DNA of 5,819 nucleotides from an uncultured Lachnospiraceae bacterium (GTDB taxonomy: Bacteria > Bacillota > Clostridia > Lachnospirales > Lachnospiraceae): the NCBI GenBank assembly GCA_945836355.1, contig CAMALD010000102.1, forward strand, positions 1-5,819, given 5' to 3'. Shown here in pieces: positions 1 through 5,819 of this stretch. Both the position numbers and the translations under genes were made by a program. The stretch's first letter is position 1. The number at the start of each line of letters is the position of its first letter. Under the pieces are notes generated by a model. That model did not search any database, was not told the DNA's origin, and worked only from the letters and a program-made list of their open reading frames with translations.

Positions 1-385
1 CAATGGTTTCATCTCTATTCTGGATGAACCGAACGTTATCATCAATAAATTTAAGCGCGCCGTGACTGACAGCGATAAGGAGGTATGCTACCGCGAGGGT
101 AAGGACGGCATCAATAACCTGATGACCATCTATTCGGTGATGACCGGCAGGACGTTAGAGCAGATTGAGCAGGAGTTTGAAGGAAAGGGCTACGGAGATT
201 TCAAGGTGGCAGTCGGTGAGGCTGTGGCGGAGGAGCTTCGGCCGATCCGTGAGAACTTTAAGAGGCTCAGCGCGGACAAGGCGTACTTGGAGAGCATTTA
301 CCGCAAGGGTGCCGAGACTGCAACAGCCATCTCTTCCCGCACCCTGGCTAAGGCAAAGAAGAAGGTCGGACTGATGGTACCGTAA
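1..385 (+). CDS. trpS: Tryptophanyl-tRNA synthetase, C-terminal part (5' end outside window)
   Basis: This class I aminoacyl-tRNA synthetase charges tRNA-Trp with tryptophan using ATP in the cytoplasm. The reading frame is open from base 2 (base 1 ends the previous codon) to the TAA at 383-385, giving 127 residues. The first visible residues, NGFISILDEP, correspond to the stretch that directly follows the KMSKS signature in this family, so that motif and the whole Rossmann catalytic core lie just off the left edge. Visible family landmarks are KRAVTDSD (about residues 19-26 of the fragment), the NL-TIYSV-TG helix (39-50), EFEGKGYGDFK (59-69) and ELRPI (79-83). The protein ends in a lysine-rich helix and GLMVP. 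The GTG at 62 is an internal valine codon, not a start. No terminator with a U-tract follows, so read-through into pth is possible. The family call is made from memory of conserved motifs and is secure. Confidence 0.93.
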   Translation, partial: NGFISILDEPNVIINKFKRAVTDSDKEVCYREGKDGINNLMTIYSVMTGRTLEQIEQEFEGKGYGDFKVAVGEAVAEELRPIRENFKRLSADKAYLESIYRKGAETATAISSRTLAKAKKKVGLMVP

Positions 386-448
386 GCGCAGCATAAGCAG
401 GCTGTGAGCATGCGGCAGGTTAAGAATCAGAGCGCCTTCCGATAACAA

Positions 449-466
449 GCACTGTGGTTGCAGTGT
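449..466. repeat. Short inverted repeat overlapping the putative -35 region
   Basis: CACTG (450-454) and CAGTG (461-465) form a 5-bp inverted repeat around a 6-base centre, extendable by one G-T pair (449/466). It overlaps the weak -35 element at 458-463. It could be an operator half-site pair or a small hairpin at the end of the trpS message. A repeat this short arises easily by chance, so the functional reading is weak. Confidence 0.25.
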
Positions 467-488
467 ATGTGGATAGGATAAATATAAT
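458..488 (+). promoter_or_regulatory. Putative sigma-A promoter for the pth-mfd-lipoprotein operon
   Basis: A perfect -10 hexamer TATAAT lies at 483-488 in an A/T-rich patch of the only sizeable gap in the window. The best -35 candidate is TTGCAG at 458-463, which matches only the TTG of TTGACA and leaves a 19-base spacer, longer than the usual 17. There is no TG extension in front of the -10. Transcription would start at about 493-496, leaving a leader of roughly 95 bases before pth. The -10 match and its position in front of an operon support the call; the poor -35 weakens it. The promoter could be weak or activator-dependent, and trpS read-through may also feed the operon. Confidence 0.5.
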
Positions 489-493
489 CAGGA

Positions 494-526
494 CCGCAGG
501 ATACCCCCTGGCAGGGTGTTCTGCGG
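494..526 (+). promoter_or_regulatory. 13-bp hairpin at the predicted 5' end of the pth leader RNA
   Basis: Bases 494-506 pair without interruption with 514-526: CCGCAG with CTGCGG at the base, then a G-U pair, ATACCC against GGGTGT including one further wobble, around a 7-base loop CCTGGCA. Eleven of the 13 pairs are Watson-Crick. The foot of the stem falls at the transcription start predicted from the -10 box at 483-488, so the RNA would begin with this hairpin. Neither strand has a proper U-tract beside it (CACTTGTG follows on +), so it does not look like an intrinsic terminator. It lies 52 bases upstream of the pth Shine-Dalgarno and does not cover it. A 5' stabilising stem-loop or a protein-binding site is inferred; the pairing itself is plain in the sequence. 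Confidence 0.6.
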
Positions 527-577
527 CACTTGTGCGTACGGAAAAAAGCATCAAAAGGGCGCAATAGGACCCGGAAA

Positions 578-583
578 TGAGGA
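578..583 (+). promoter_or_regulatory. Ribosome binding site of pth
   Basis: TGAGGA, with core GAGG at 579-582, stands five bases before the ATG at 588. It supports that ATG over the in-frame GTG at 516, which lies inside the leader hairpin and has no comparable site in front. Confidence 0.65.
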
Positions 584-587
584 AAAT

Positions 588-1151
588 ATGAAATTAATTG
601 TCGGTCTGGGAAATCCAACCAGAGAATATCAGGCGACCAGACACAATATCGGATTTGATGCCATCACAAGAATGTGTGATGATTACCGGATTCGTCTGGA
701 CTCAAAAGAGCATAAGGCAATTTGCGGAAAAGGATACATCGGCGGTGAAAAAGTCATTCTTGCGCAGCCGCAGACATATATGAATCTTAGCGGGGAAAGC
801 GTAAGAGAGCTGGCAGATTATTATAAGCTCACCAACGAGGATGTGATTGTCATCTGTGACGACATCAATCTGGATGTCGGACAACTGCGCGTGCGCAGGA
901 AGGGAAGTGCAGGAGGGCATAACGGAATCAAAAACATCATCGCGCAGCTTGGCACGGAGGAGTTTATCAGAATCCGTGTCGGTGTGGGCGCAAAGCCGGA
1001 AAAGTGGGACCTTGCCGATTATGTGCTCGGACGCTTTCCGAAGGAGGAGGAGCCGGTCATCCGCGAGGCGCTGGAAAAGGTGTCCAGGGCGTGTGAGTGC
1101 ATCATTACGGATGGAATCGATGCAGCTATGAATCTGTATAATCGAAAATAA
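588..1151 (+). CDS. pth: Peptidyl-tRNA hydrolase
   Basis: This cytoplasmic enzyme cleaves the ester bond between the nascent peptide and tRNA in peptidyl-tRNAs that drop off ribosomes, recycling the tRNA. It is normally essential in bacteria. The 187 residues match the usual length of about 185-195. Family signatures are all present: LIVGLGNP (3-10) with Asn9, RHNIGF (18-23) with catalytic His19, QTYMNLSG (62-69) with Asn66, CDDINLD-G (90-98) with Asp91 as the partner of the catalytic histidine, and GSAGGHNG (106-113) with Asn112 for substrate binding. No key residue is missing. The ATG at 588 is chosen because MKLIVGLGNP is the canonical N-terminus and a Shine-Dalgarno precedes it; the open frame continues upstream to a GTG at 516 but that extension looks nothing like Pth. 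The stop lies 11 bases before the mfd ATG, so the two are almost certainly co-transcribed, as is common for pth and mfd in Firmicutes. Confidence 0.97.
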   Translation: MKLIVGLGNPTREYQATRHNIGFDAITRMCDDYRIRLDSKEHKAICGKGYIGGEKVILAQPQTYMNLSGESVRELADYYKLTNEDVIVICDDINLDVGQLRVRRKGSAGGHNGIKNIIAQLGTEEFIRIRVGVGAKPEKWDLADYVLGRFPKEEEPVIREALEKVSRACECIITDGIDAAMNLYNRK

Positions 1152-1156
1152 GGGTG
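1150..1156 (+). promoter_or_regulatory. Ribosome binding site of mfd, overlapping the pth stop
   Basis: AAGGGTG resembles the AAGGAGG consensus with one internal two-base departure and sits six bases before the ATG at 1163. It includes the last two bases of the pth TAA, which suggests translational coupling. A second purine run, GAAGGA at 1156-1161, is only one base from that ATG and too close to serve it. The rival in-frame GTG at 1154 lies inside this site. Confidence 0.5.
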
Positions 1157-1162
1157 AAGGAT

Positions 1163-4100
1163 ATGCAGACATTTTATCAGCCGTTGTACGGCTACGAAGA
1201 ATTTAAGGAATTGCAGGATGCAATCCGGAAGAAAAAATTACCGGTGCAGGTGACAGGCTGTATTGATTCACAGAAATGCCATCTGATGTTTGCAGCATCG
1301 CAGGGCGTGAAAAAACGTCTGATTGTCACATACAATGAGTTGCGCGCTAAGGAAATCTATGAGGATTGCAAGCTTTATGACCGGGAGGTATATTTATATC
1401 CGGCAAAGGATATTATCTTTTTCTCCGCGGACATTCGCGGAAATGCCATTGTGCGTGAGCGGCTGAAGCTTCTGCGCCGCATGATGGAGGGAGAGCCGGT
1501 GACGGTAATCGCCACGATTGACGGCGGTATGGACAAGGTGCTGCCGATTGAATATCTGAAAGAGAATAGTGTCTGCATCAAAAATACCGATTTAGTGAAA
1601 CTGGATGAATTGACGGCGCAGCTGGTACATCTGGGTTATGAACGCCAGGCACAGGTGGAGTCTGCGGGGGATTTTGCCGTGCGCGGAGGTATTGTCGATA
1701 TCTTTCCGCTGACGGAGGATGCGCCGGTACGAATTGAGCTCTGGGGCGATGAGGTGGATTCCATCCGCATGTTTGATGCTGCCAGCCAGCGCTCCATTGA
1801 AAATCTGGATGAGATTACCATTTATCCGGCGGCGGAGATTATTCTGTCAGAGCAGATTAAGGCAAAGGGAATTGCGGCAATCGATGCCGATTTGGAGAAA
1901 TATGCGGGCAGCCTGCGGAAGGAAATGAAGACCGAAGAGGCGGCGCGCATCCGCCATGCCGTGGAGGAATTCAAGGAAAATCTGGAATACTGTCAGGGCA
2001 GAGTGGGTCTGGACAGTTATGTGAATTATTTCTTTGAAAAAACAGTATCGTTTTTTGATTATTTCAAAGATGAAGAGTCCATCATTTTTCTTGATGAGCC
2101 GGCGCGCATCATGGAAAAGGGTGAGACCGTAATGACGGAATTTTCGGAGAGCATGACCGGGCGTGTCGAAAAGGGCTATATCCTGCCGGGGCAGATGGAT
2201 GTCATTTTTGACTACCGTGCGCTGGTGTCCGGGGCAATGACAGCAAATACCGTGCTGGTGTCGATGATGGACGCCAAAATGGATAAGCTGGCGGTTAAGG
2301 CGCGCTATAATCTGGAGGTAAAATCCGTCAATCCGTACAACAGTAATTTTGAGATTCTGGTGAAGGACCTGAAAACCTGGAAAAAGAACGGCTACCGGGT
2401 GATTCTGCTGTCCGGCTCGCACACGAGAGCGGAGCGTCTGGCGGAGGATTTGCGCGAATATGAGCTGAGCGCCTTTTACAGTGATGACACAAACCGTCTG
2501 GTGCAAAACGGCGAGATTATGGTGACACAGGGAAATGTGCACCGGGGATTTGAGTATCCGCTGGTCAAGTTTGTCATGATTTCCGAGAGCGACATTTTCG
2601 GAGTCGTAAAGAAGGCAAAAAAGAAAAAGGTGAAGGCTTATGAGGGAAGCAAGATTTCCAGCTTCTCAGAGCTGAATATCGGGGATTATGTGGTGCATGA
2701 AAATCACGGGGTGGGTATTTACCGGGGCATCGAGAAAATCACGGTTGATAAGGTGACCAAGGATTACATTAAGATTGAGTATGCGGGCGGCGGAAACCTG
2801 TACATTCCTGCGACGGGGCTGGATGTCATTCAGAAGTATGCGGGCAGTGATGCGCGTAAGCCGAAGCTGAACAAGCTGAATTCCTCGGAATGGAAGGCGA
2901 CGAAGGCACGTGTGCGCGGGGCTGTGAAAAATATTGCCGGAGAGCTGGTGGAGCTGTATGCGCTCCGACAGGCAAAAAAGGGCTATGCTTTCTCGCAGGA
3001 TGATACCTGGCAAAGAGAGTTTGAGGAGCTGTTCCCATACGAGGAGACGGACGACCAGCTGCGGGCAATCGAGGATACCAAGCGCGACATGGAAAGCACA
3101 CGCATTATGGACCGGCTGATATGCGGCGATGTGGGCTACGGCAAGACGGAGATTGCAATCCGGGCGGCATTTAAGGCGGTGCTCGACAAGAAGCAGGTGG
3201 TGTTCCTGGTGCCGACCACAATCCTGGCGCAGCAGCATTATAATACCTTTACCCAGCGCATGAAGGATTTTGCGGTAAATGTGGAGATGCTTTCGAGATT
3301 CCGCACACCGGCAGAGCAGAAACGCATTATTGCCGGGGTGCACAAGGGTGAGATTGATATTCTGATTGGCACGCACCGTGTACTCTCAAAGGATATCAAA
3401 TATAAGAATCTCGGTCTGCTCATCATCGATGAGGAGCAGCGTTTCGGCGTGGCACATAAGGAGAAAATAAAGCAGCTAAAGGGTGATGTGGATGTGCTGA
3501 CATTGACGGCAACCCCGATTCCGCGCACGCTGCACATGAGTCTGGCAGGTATCCGGGACATGAGTGTGCTGGAGGAGCCGCCGGTGGACCGTATGCCGAT
3601 TCAGACCTTTGTGCTTGAGCATAATGACGAGATTATCCGCGAGGCAATCAACCGTGAGCTGGTGCGCGGCGGTCAGGTGTATTATGTGTACAACCGCGTG
3701 AACGGCATCGATGAGATTGCCCTGCAGGTGCAGCGGCTGGTCCCGGACGCAAACGTGGCATTTGCCCATGGGCAGATGAGTGAGCGTCAGCTCGAAAAGA
3801 TCATGTTTGAATTTATCAATGGTGAGATTGATGTGCTGATTTCCACCACCATCATAGAAACCGGGCTGGATATTTCGAATGTAAACACGATGATTATTGA
3901 TGATGCCGACCGGCTCGGTTTGTCTCAGCTATATCAGCTCAGAGGGCGTGTCGGACGTTCTAACCGCACGGCATATGCATTTTTAATGTACAAACGGGAC
4001 AAAATGTTAAAGGAAGTGGCAGAAAAGCGTCTGCAGGCAATCAAGGAGTTTACCGAGCTCGGCTCCGGCTTTAAGATTGCGATGCGGGATTTGGAGATCC

Positions 4101-4711
4101 GCGGTGCAGGCAATCTCCTCGGCGCGGAGCAGAGCGGTCACATGGAGGCGGTCGGCTACGATTTGTACTGTAAAATGCTGAATGAGGCAGTGAAAAATAT
4201 GCGGGACGGTGCGGAAGAGGAGGAAAGCTTTGAAACCTCCATCGATCTGCCGGTGGATGCTTACATTCCATCGACCTATATTAAAAATGAGCTGCAAAAG
4301 CTTGACATGTATAAGCGCGTGGCGGGAATTGAGACGAGGGAGGAACTGGAAGACCTTCAGGAGGAATTTATTGACCGTTTCGGGGAGCCGCCCAAGCCGG
4401 TGCTCAATCTGCTTCAGATTGCACTGCTTAAGGCAAAGGCGCATGAAGTATTCCTGGTGAGTGTGGAGCAGAAGGGAGAGCAGCTCTTGTTGACGCCTTA
4501 CGCAAAAGCAAAATATCAGGTCGAGAAGATACCGGAACTGTTAAATGCCCATGCACCGCTGCTTGGTTTTAAGAAAAATGCCCTGATGTTTGAATACCGG
4601 CTACCGAAGGCACCGCGCAAAAACGGAGTGCCGACAGCCGCAGAGGGGGAACGCACGATGACCGCGGTGAAGGAATTGCTGGAGAGCTTTAAAATGCTGT
4701 GTGAGGAATAG
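1163..4711 (+). CDS. mfd: Transcription-repair coupling factor (Mfd translocase)
   Basis: Mfd binds RNA polymerase stalled at DNA damage, pushes it off by ATP-driven translocation on upstream DNA, and recruits UvrA to start nucleotide excision repair. The 1182 residues fit the family's usual 1130-1190. Domains in order: a UvrB-like module lacking helicase function (about 1-350, with GDFAVRGGIVDIFP at 169-182); a middle domain and a lysine-rich linker (KKAKKKKVK, 483-491); the RNA-polymerase-interacting domain beginning near 505 (GDYVVHENHGVG, 507-518); then the RecG-like translocase. That motor shows Walker A GDVGYGKT (655-662, Lys661), the DEEQ box (756-759), TATPIPRT (782-789) and the motif VI arginine region QLRGRVGR (925-932). 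The C-terminal autoinhibitory domain starts near 1023. All motor motifs are intact. The ATG at 1163 is preferred for its better-spaced ribosome binding site; a GTG at 1154 would add three residues. It lies between pth and a lipoprotein gene in one tight operon. Confidence 0.98.
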   Translation: MQTFYQPLYGYEEFKELQDAIRKKKLPVQVTGCIDSQKCHLMFAASQGVKKRLIVTYNELRAKEIYEDCKLYDREVYLYPAKDIIFFSADIRGNAIVRERLKLLRRMMEGEPVTVIATIDGGMDKVLPIEYLKENSVCIKNTDLVKLDELTAQLVHLGYERQAQVESAGDFAVRGGIVDIFPLTEDAPVRIELWGDEVDSIRMFDAASQRSIENLDEITIYPAAEIILSEQIKAKGIAAIDADLEKYAGSLRKEMKTEEAARIRHAVEEFKENLEYCQGRVGLDSYVNYFFEKTVSFFDYFKDEESIIFLDEPARIMEKGETVMTEFSESMTGRVEKGYILPGQMDVIFDYRALVSGAMTANTVLVSMMDAKMDKLAVKARYNLEVKSVNPYNSNFEILVKDLKTWKKNGYRVILLSGSHTRAERLAEDLREYELSAFYSDDTNRLVQNGEIMVTQGNVHRGFEYPLVKFVMISESDIFGVVKKAKKKKVKAYEGSKISSFSELNIGDYVVHENHGVGIYRGIEKITVDKVTKDYIKIEYAGGGNLYIPATGLDVIQKYAGSDARKPKLNKLNSSEWKATKARVRGAVKNIAGELVELYALRQAKKGYAFSQDDTWQREFEELFPYEETDDQLRAIEDTKRDMESTRIMDRLICGDVGYGKTEIAIRAAFKAVLDKKQVVFLVPTTILAQQHYNTFTQRMKDFAVNVEMLSRFRTPAEQKRIIAGVHKGEIDILIGTHRVLSKDIKYKNLGLLIIDEEQRFGVAHKEKIKQLKGDVDVLTLTATPIPRTLHMSLAGIRDMSVLEEPPVDRMPIQTFVLEHNDEIIREAINRELVRGGQVYYVYNRVNGIDEIALQVQRLVPDANVAFAHGQMSERQLEKIMFEFINGEIDVLISTTIIETGLDISNVNTMIIDDADRLGLSQLYQLRGRVGRSNRTAYAFLMYKRDKMLKEVAEKRLQAIKEFTELGSGFKIAMRDLEIRGAGNLLGAEQSGHMEAVGYDLYCKMLNEAVKNMRDGAEEEESFETSIDLPVDAYIPSTYIKNELQKLDMYKRVAGIETREELEDLQEEFIDRFGEPPKPVLNLLQIALLKAKAHEVFLVSVEQKGEQLLLTPYAKAKYQVEKIPELLNAHAPLLGFKKNALMFEYRLPKAPRKNGVPTAAEGERTMTAVKELLESFKMLCEE

Positions 4712-4714
4712 GAG

Positions 4715-4721
4715 AAGGAGG
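4715..4721 (+). promoter_or_regulatory. Strong ribosome binding site of the lipoprotein gene
   Basis: AAGGAGG is a full consensus Shine-Dalgarno, five bases before the ATG at 4727 and only four bases after the mfd stop (4709-4711). It fixes the start of the downstream gene and is clearly stronger than the site in front of mfd. Confidence 0.85.
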
Positions 4722-4726
4722 CTGCC

Positions 4727-5819
4727 ATGAAAAAGAGAATACTATGCAAACATGTGATATCCATCGGTCTGGCTGCGGGGCTGCTGTTTTCCGGGTGCGG
4801 GAAGGCGGAGAATGACGGCGGGCATGAGGCTTCCCCTACGCCTTATCCGACCGGGGTCACGCAGAGCGAGGCGGATGGTATGAGCCGGGAAGAAAAACTT
4901 TCACAGGTGCTGCTGAAGGTGGGGAACACGCAGACCAGCTACGCAGAGGTGGTGCTGTATATGCGCTCCGTAAAGGAGGAGGTGGAAACCCTCTACGGCA
5001 GGGAAATCTGGAATTATGTTCTGGATGAGGAGGGGACGACCTATGCCCGGATGCTGAAGGAGGAGCTGCTCAAGCAGCTTACCTACACCAAGGTTGTATG
5101 CGCTCAGGCGGATGCGCTGGATATCACACTGACCGAGGATGAGCGCATGGATGTGGATGAGCTGACAGACAATTATATCGCGAATTTTTCAAGTGAGGAT
5201 ATGGAGCATTACGGCATTTCCCGAGACATCGTGTGGGATATATATGCGGACAATCTGCTTGCGACGAAGATATATGAGAGTCTGACGCTGAATGTGGATA
5301 CGGATGTGTCGGACGAGGAGGCACGCCATGTGACGCTGTGGTACCTCTTTATTGCCAAATACGGCATTGCGGAGGACGGCTCGCATACGGCGCTGGACGA
5401 GAACGGTCTGCAGAAGGTGCGCGAACGCGCCGAGCTATTGTCGGCAGAGGCGGCAGTGACGGATGATTTTTACAGCTTTGCGAGAGCCAACACCGATGAT
5501 ACGGATGAGGTGGAGATTACGGTCGGACGCGGGGAGATGTTGGAAGAGCTGGATAAGATTGCGTTTGGGCTGGTCCAGGATGGCACCAGCGGTCTGATTG
5601 ATACCGAGGACGGATATTTTATTCTGCACTGCGCAAAGTATATGGACGAGGACGCCACCGACCAGGCAAAGACGGACATTATTCTTGAACGCCAGGAGCG
5701 TGCATTCACGGAGAGCTATGCAGTCTGGGAAGCGCAGACCGATGTGTGGGTGGACCGCGTGCTGTGGGAGCAGATTGATATCAGTGAAATTAAAAGAAAA
5801 TCTGATTCTGTTGGGCATC
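4727..5819 (+). CDS. Putative PrsA/PpiC-like lipoprotein with degenerate parvulin domain (3' end outside window)
   Basis: The frame is open for 364 codons from ATG 4727 to the window edge, with no stop. The N-terminus is a lipoprotein signal: a basic start (MKKR), a hydrophobic stretch of about 12 residues (10-21) and a lipobox FSGC with lipidation at Cys24. A flexible, Gly/Pro/Asp-rich linker follows (about 25-55). Residues 60-190 look helical and acidic, like the chaperone-type N-terminal part of SurA/PrsA proteins. Residues about 195-305 align by eye with a parvulin peptidyl-prolyl isomerase fold: an acidic lead, the strand TLWYLFIAK, DFYSFARANTDD, the GRGEM turn, and GLVQDG followed by GYFIL. 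The two histidines typical of active parvulins appear as Tyr206 and Phe298, and the usual GGDLG segment is altered, so isomerase activity is doubtful. It likely acts as a folding chaperone or holdase on the outer face of the membrane. The start is fixed by a consensus ribosome binding site. It follows mfd by 15 bases, hence the same operon. Because the domain is divergent, the symbol prsA is not assigned; the end of the protein is not visible. Confidence 0.75.
   Translation, partial: MKKRILCKHVISIGLAAGLLFSGCGKAENDGGHEASPTPYPTGVTQSEADGMSREEKLSQVLLKVGNTQTSYAEVVLYMRSVKEEVETLYGREIWNYVLDEEGTTYARMLKEELLKQLTYTKVVCAQADALDITLTEDERMDVDELTDNYIANFSSEDMEHYGISRDIVWDIYADNLLATKIYESLTLNVDTDVSDEEARHVTLWYLFIAKYGIAEDGSHTALDENGLQKVRERAELLSAEAAVTDDFYSFARANTDDTDEVEITVGRGEMLEELDKIAFGLVQDGTSGLIDTEDGYFILHCAKYMDEDATDQAKTDIILERQERAFTESYAVWEAQTDVWVDRVLWEQIDISEIKRKSDSVGH

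Noticed and set aside
62..385. A separate 107-aa gene starting at GTG 62
   Set aside because: The frame is open to the window edge and the upstream residues continue the TrpRS sequence, so the GTG is an internal valine codon.
494..526. Hairpin as an intrinsic terminator for trpS
   Set aside because: The stem is strong but is followed by CACTTGTG on the + strand, and the minus-strand side has no U-tract either.
535..540. CGTACG palindrome in the pth leader
   Set aside because: A six-base palindrome is expected by chance and has no supporting context.
516..587. In-frame upstream extension of pth from GTG 516
   Set aside because: The 24 extra residues do not resemble any Pth N-terminus, the GTG lies within the leader hairpin with no ribosome binding site, and MKLIVGLGNP at 588 is the canonical start.
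1847..2542. 231-codon open frame on the minus strand inside mfd
   Set aside because: It lies fully antisense to well-conserved Mfd sequence, shows no recognisable motif, and fits a shadow of third-position codon bias.
2666..3376. 236-codon open frame on the minus strand inside mfd
   Set aside because: It is antisense to the polymerase-interacting and Walker A regions, has a His/Leu/Arg-rich composition typical of reverse-frame translation, and no ribosome binding site was evident.
5435..5818. 127-codon open frame on the minus strand near the right edge
   Set aside because: The + strand frame here is a continuous, coherent lipoprotein reading frame with a signal peptide and strong ribosome binding site; the antisense frame shows no family features.

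Overview
The window reads as a housekeeping segment of a Gram-positive Firmicute chromosome, most likely a gut-type Clostridia of the Lachnospiraceae kind. This rests on purine-rich Shine-Dalgarno sites, mid-range GC, closely spaced same-strand genes, a Clostridia-like Mfd, and the order peptidyl-tRNA hydrolase, then Mfd, then a PrsA/PpiC-like lipoprotein. The family-level placement is inferred from recall of protein style and gene order, not from a search.

Layout, all on the + strand: (1) 1-385 is the last 127 codons of tryptophanyl-tRNA synthetase (trpS), entering from the left edge. (2) 386-587 is a 202-base non-coding gap. It holds a TATAAT -10 box and, almost exactly at the predicted transcription start, a 13-bp uninterrupted hairpin with no U-tract. 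No clear terminator for trpS is visible. (3) 588-1151 is pth, complete, 187 aa. (4) 1163-4711 is mfd, complete, 1182 aa from the preferred ATG. Its ribosome binding site overlaps the pth stop codon. (5) 4727-5819 is the first 364 codons of a secreted lipoprotein with a degenerate parvulin-like domain. It has a strong ribosome binding site and runs off the right edge.

The last three genes are separated by only 11 and 15 bases and look like one operon: rescue of stalled peptidyl-tRNA, removal of stalled RNA polymerase with recruitment of excision repair, and an extracytoplasmic folding-type lipoprotein. The first two deal with stalled translation and stalled transcription. The third is probably a positional neighbour rather than a functional partner.

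The genes themselves are mostly ordinary. The points most worth a second look are the hairpin that would sit at the very 5' end of the pth-mfd transcript, and the replacement of both hallmark parvulin histidines (by Tyr206 and Phe298) in the lipoprotein. I see no mobile element, CRISPR array, tRNA/rRNA gene or new defence-type system here.
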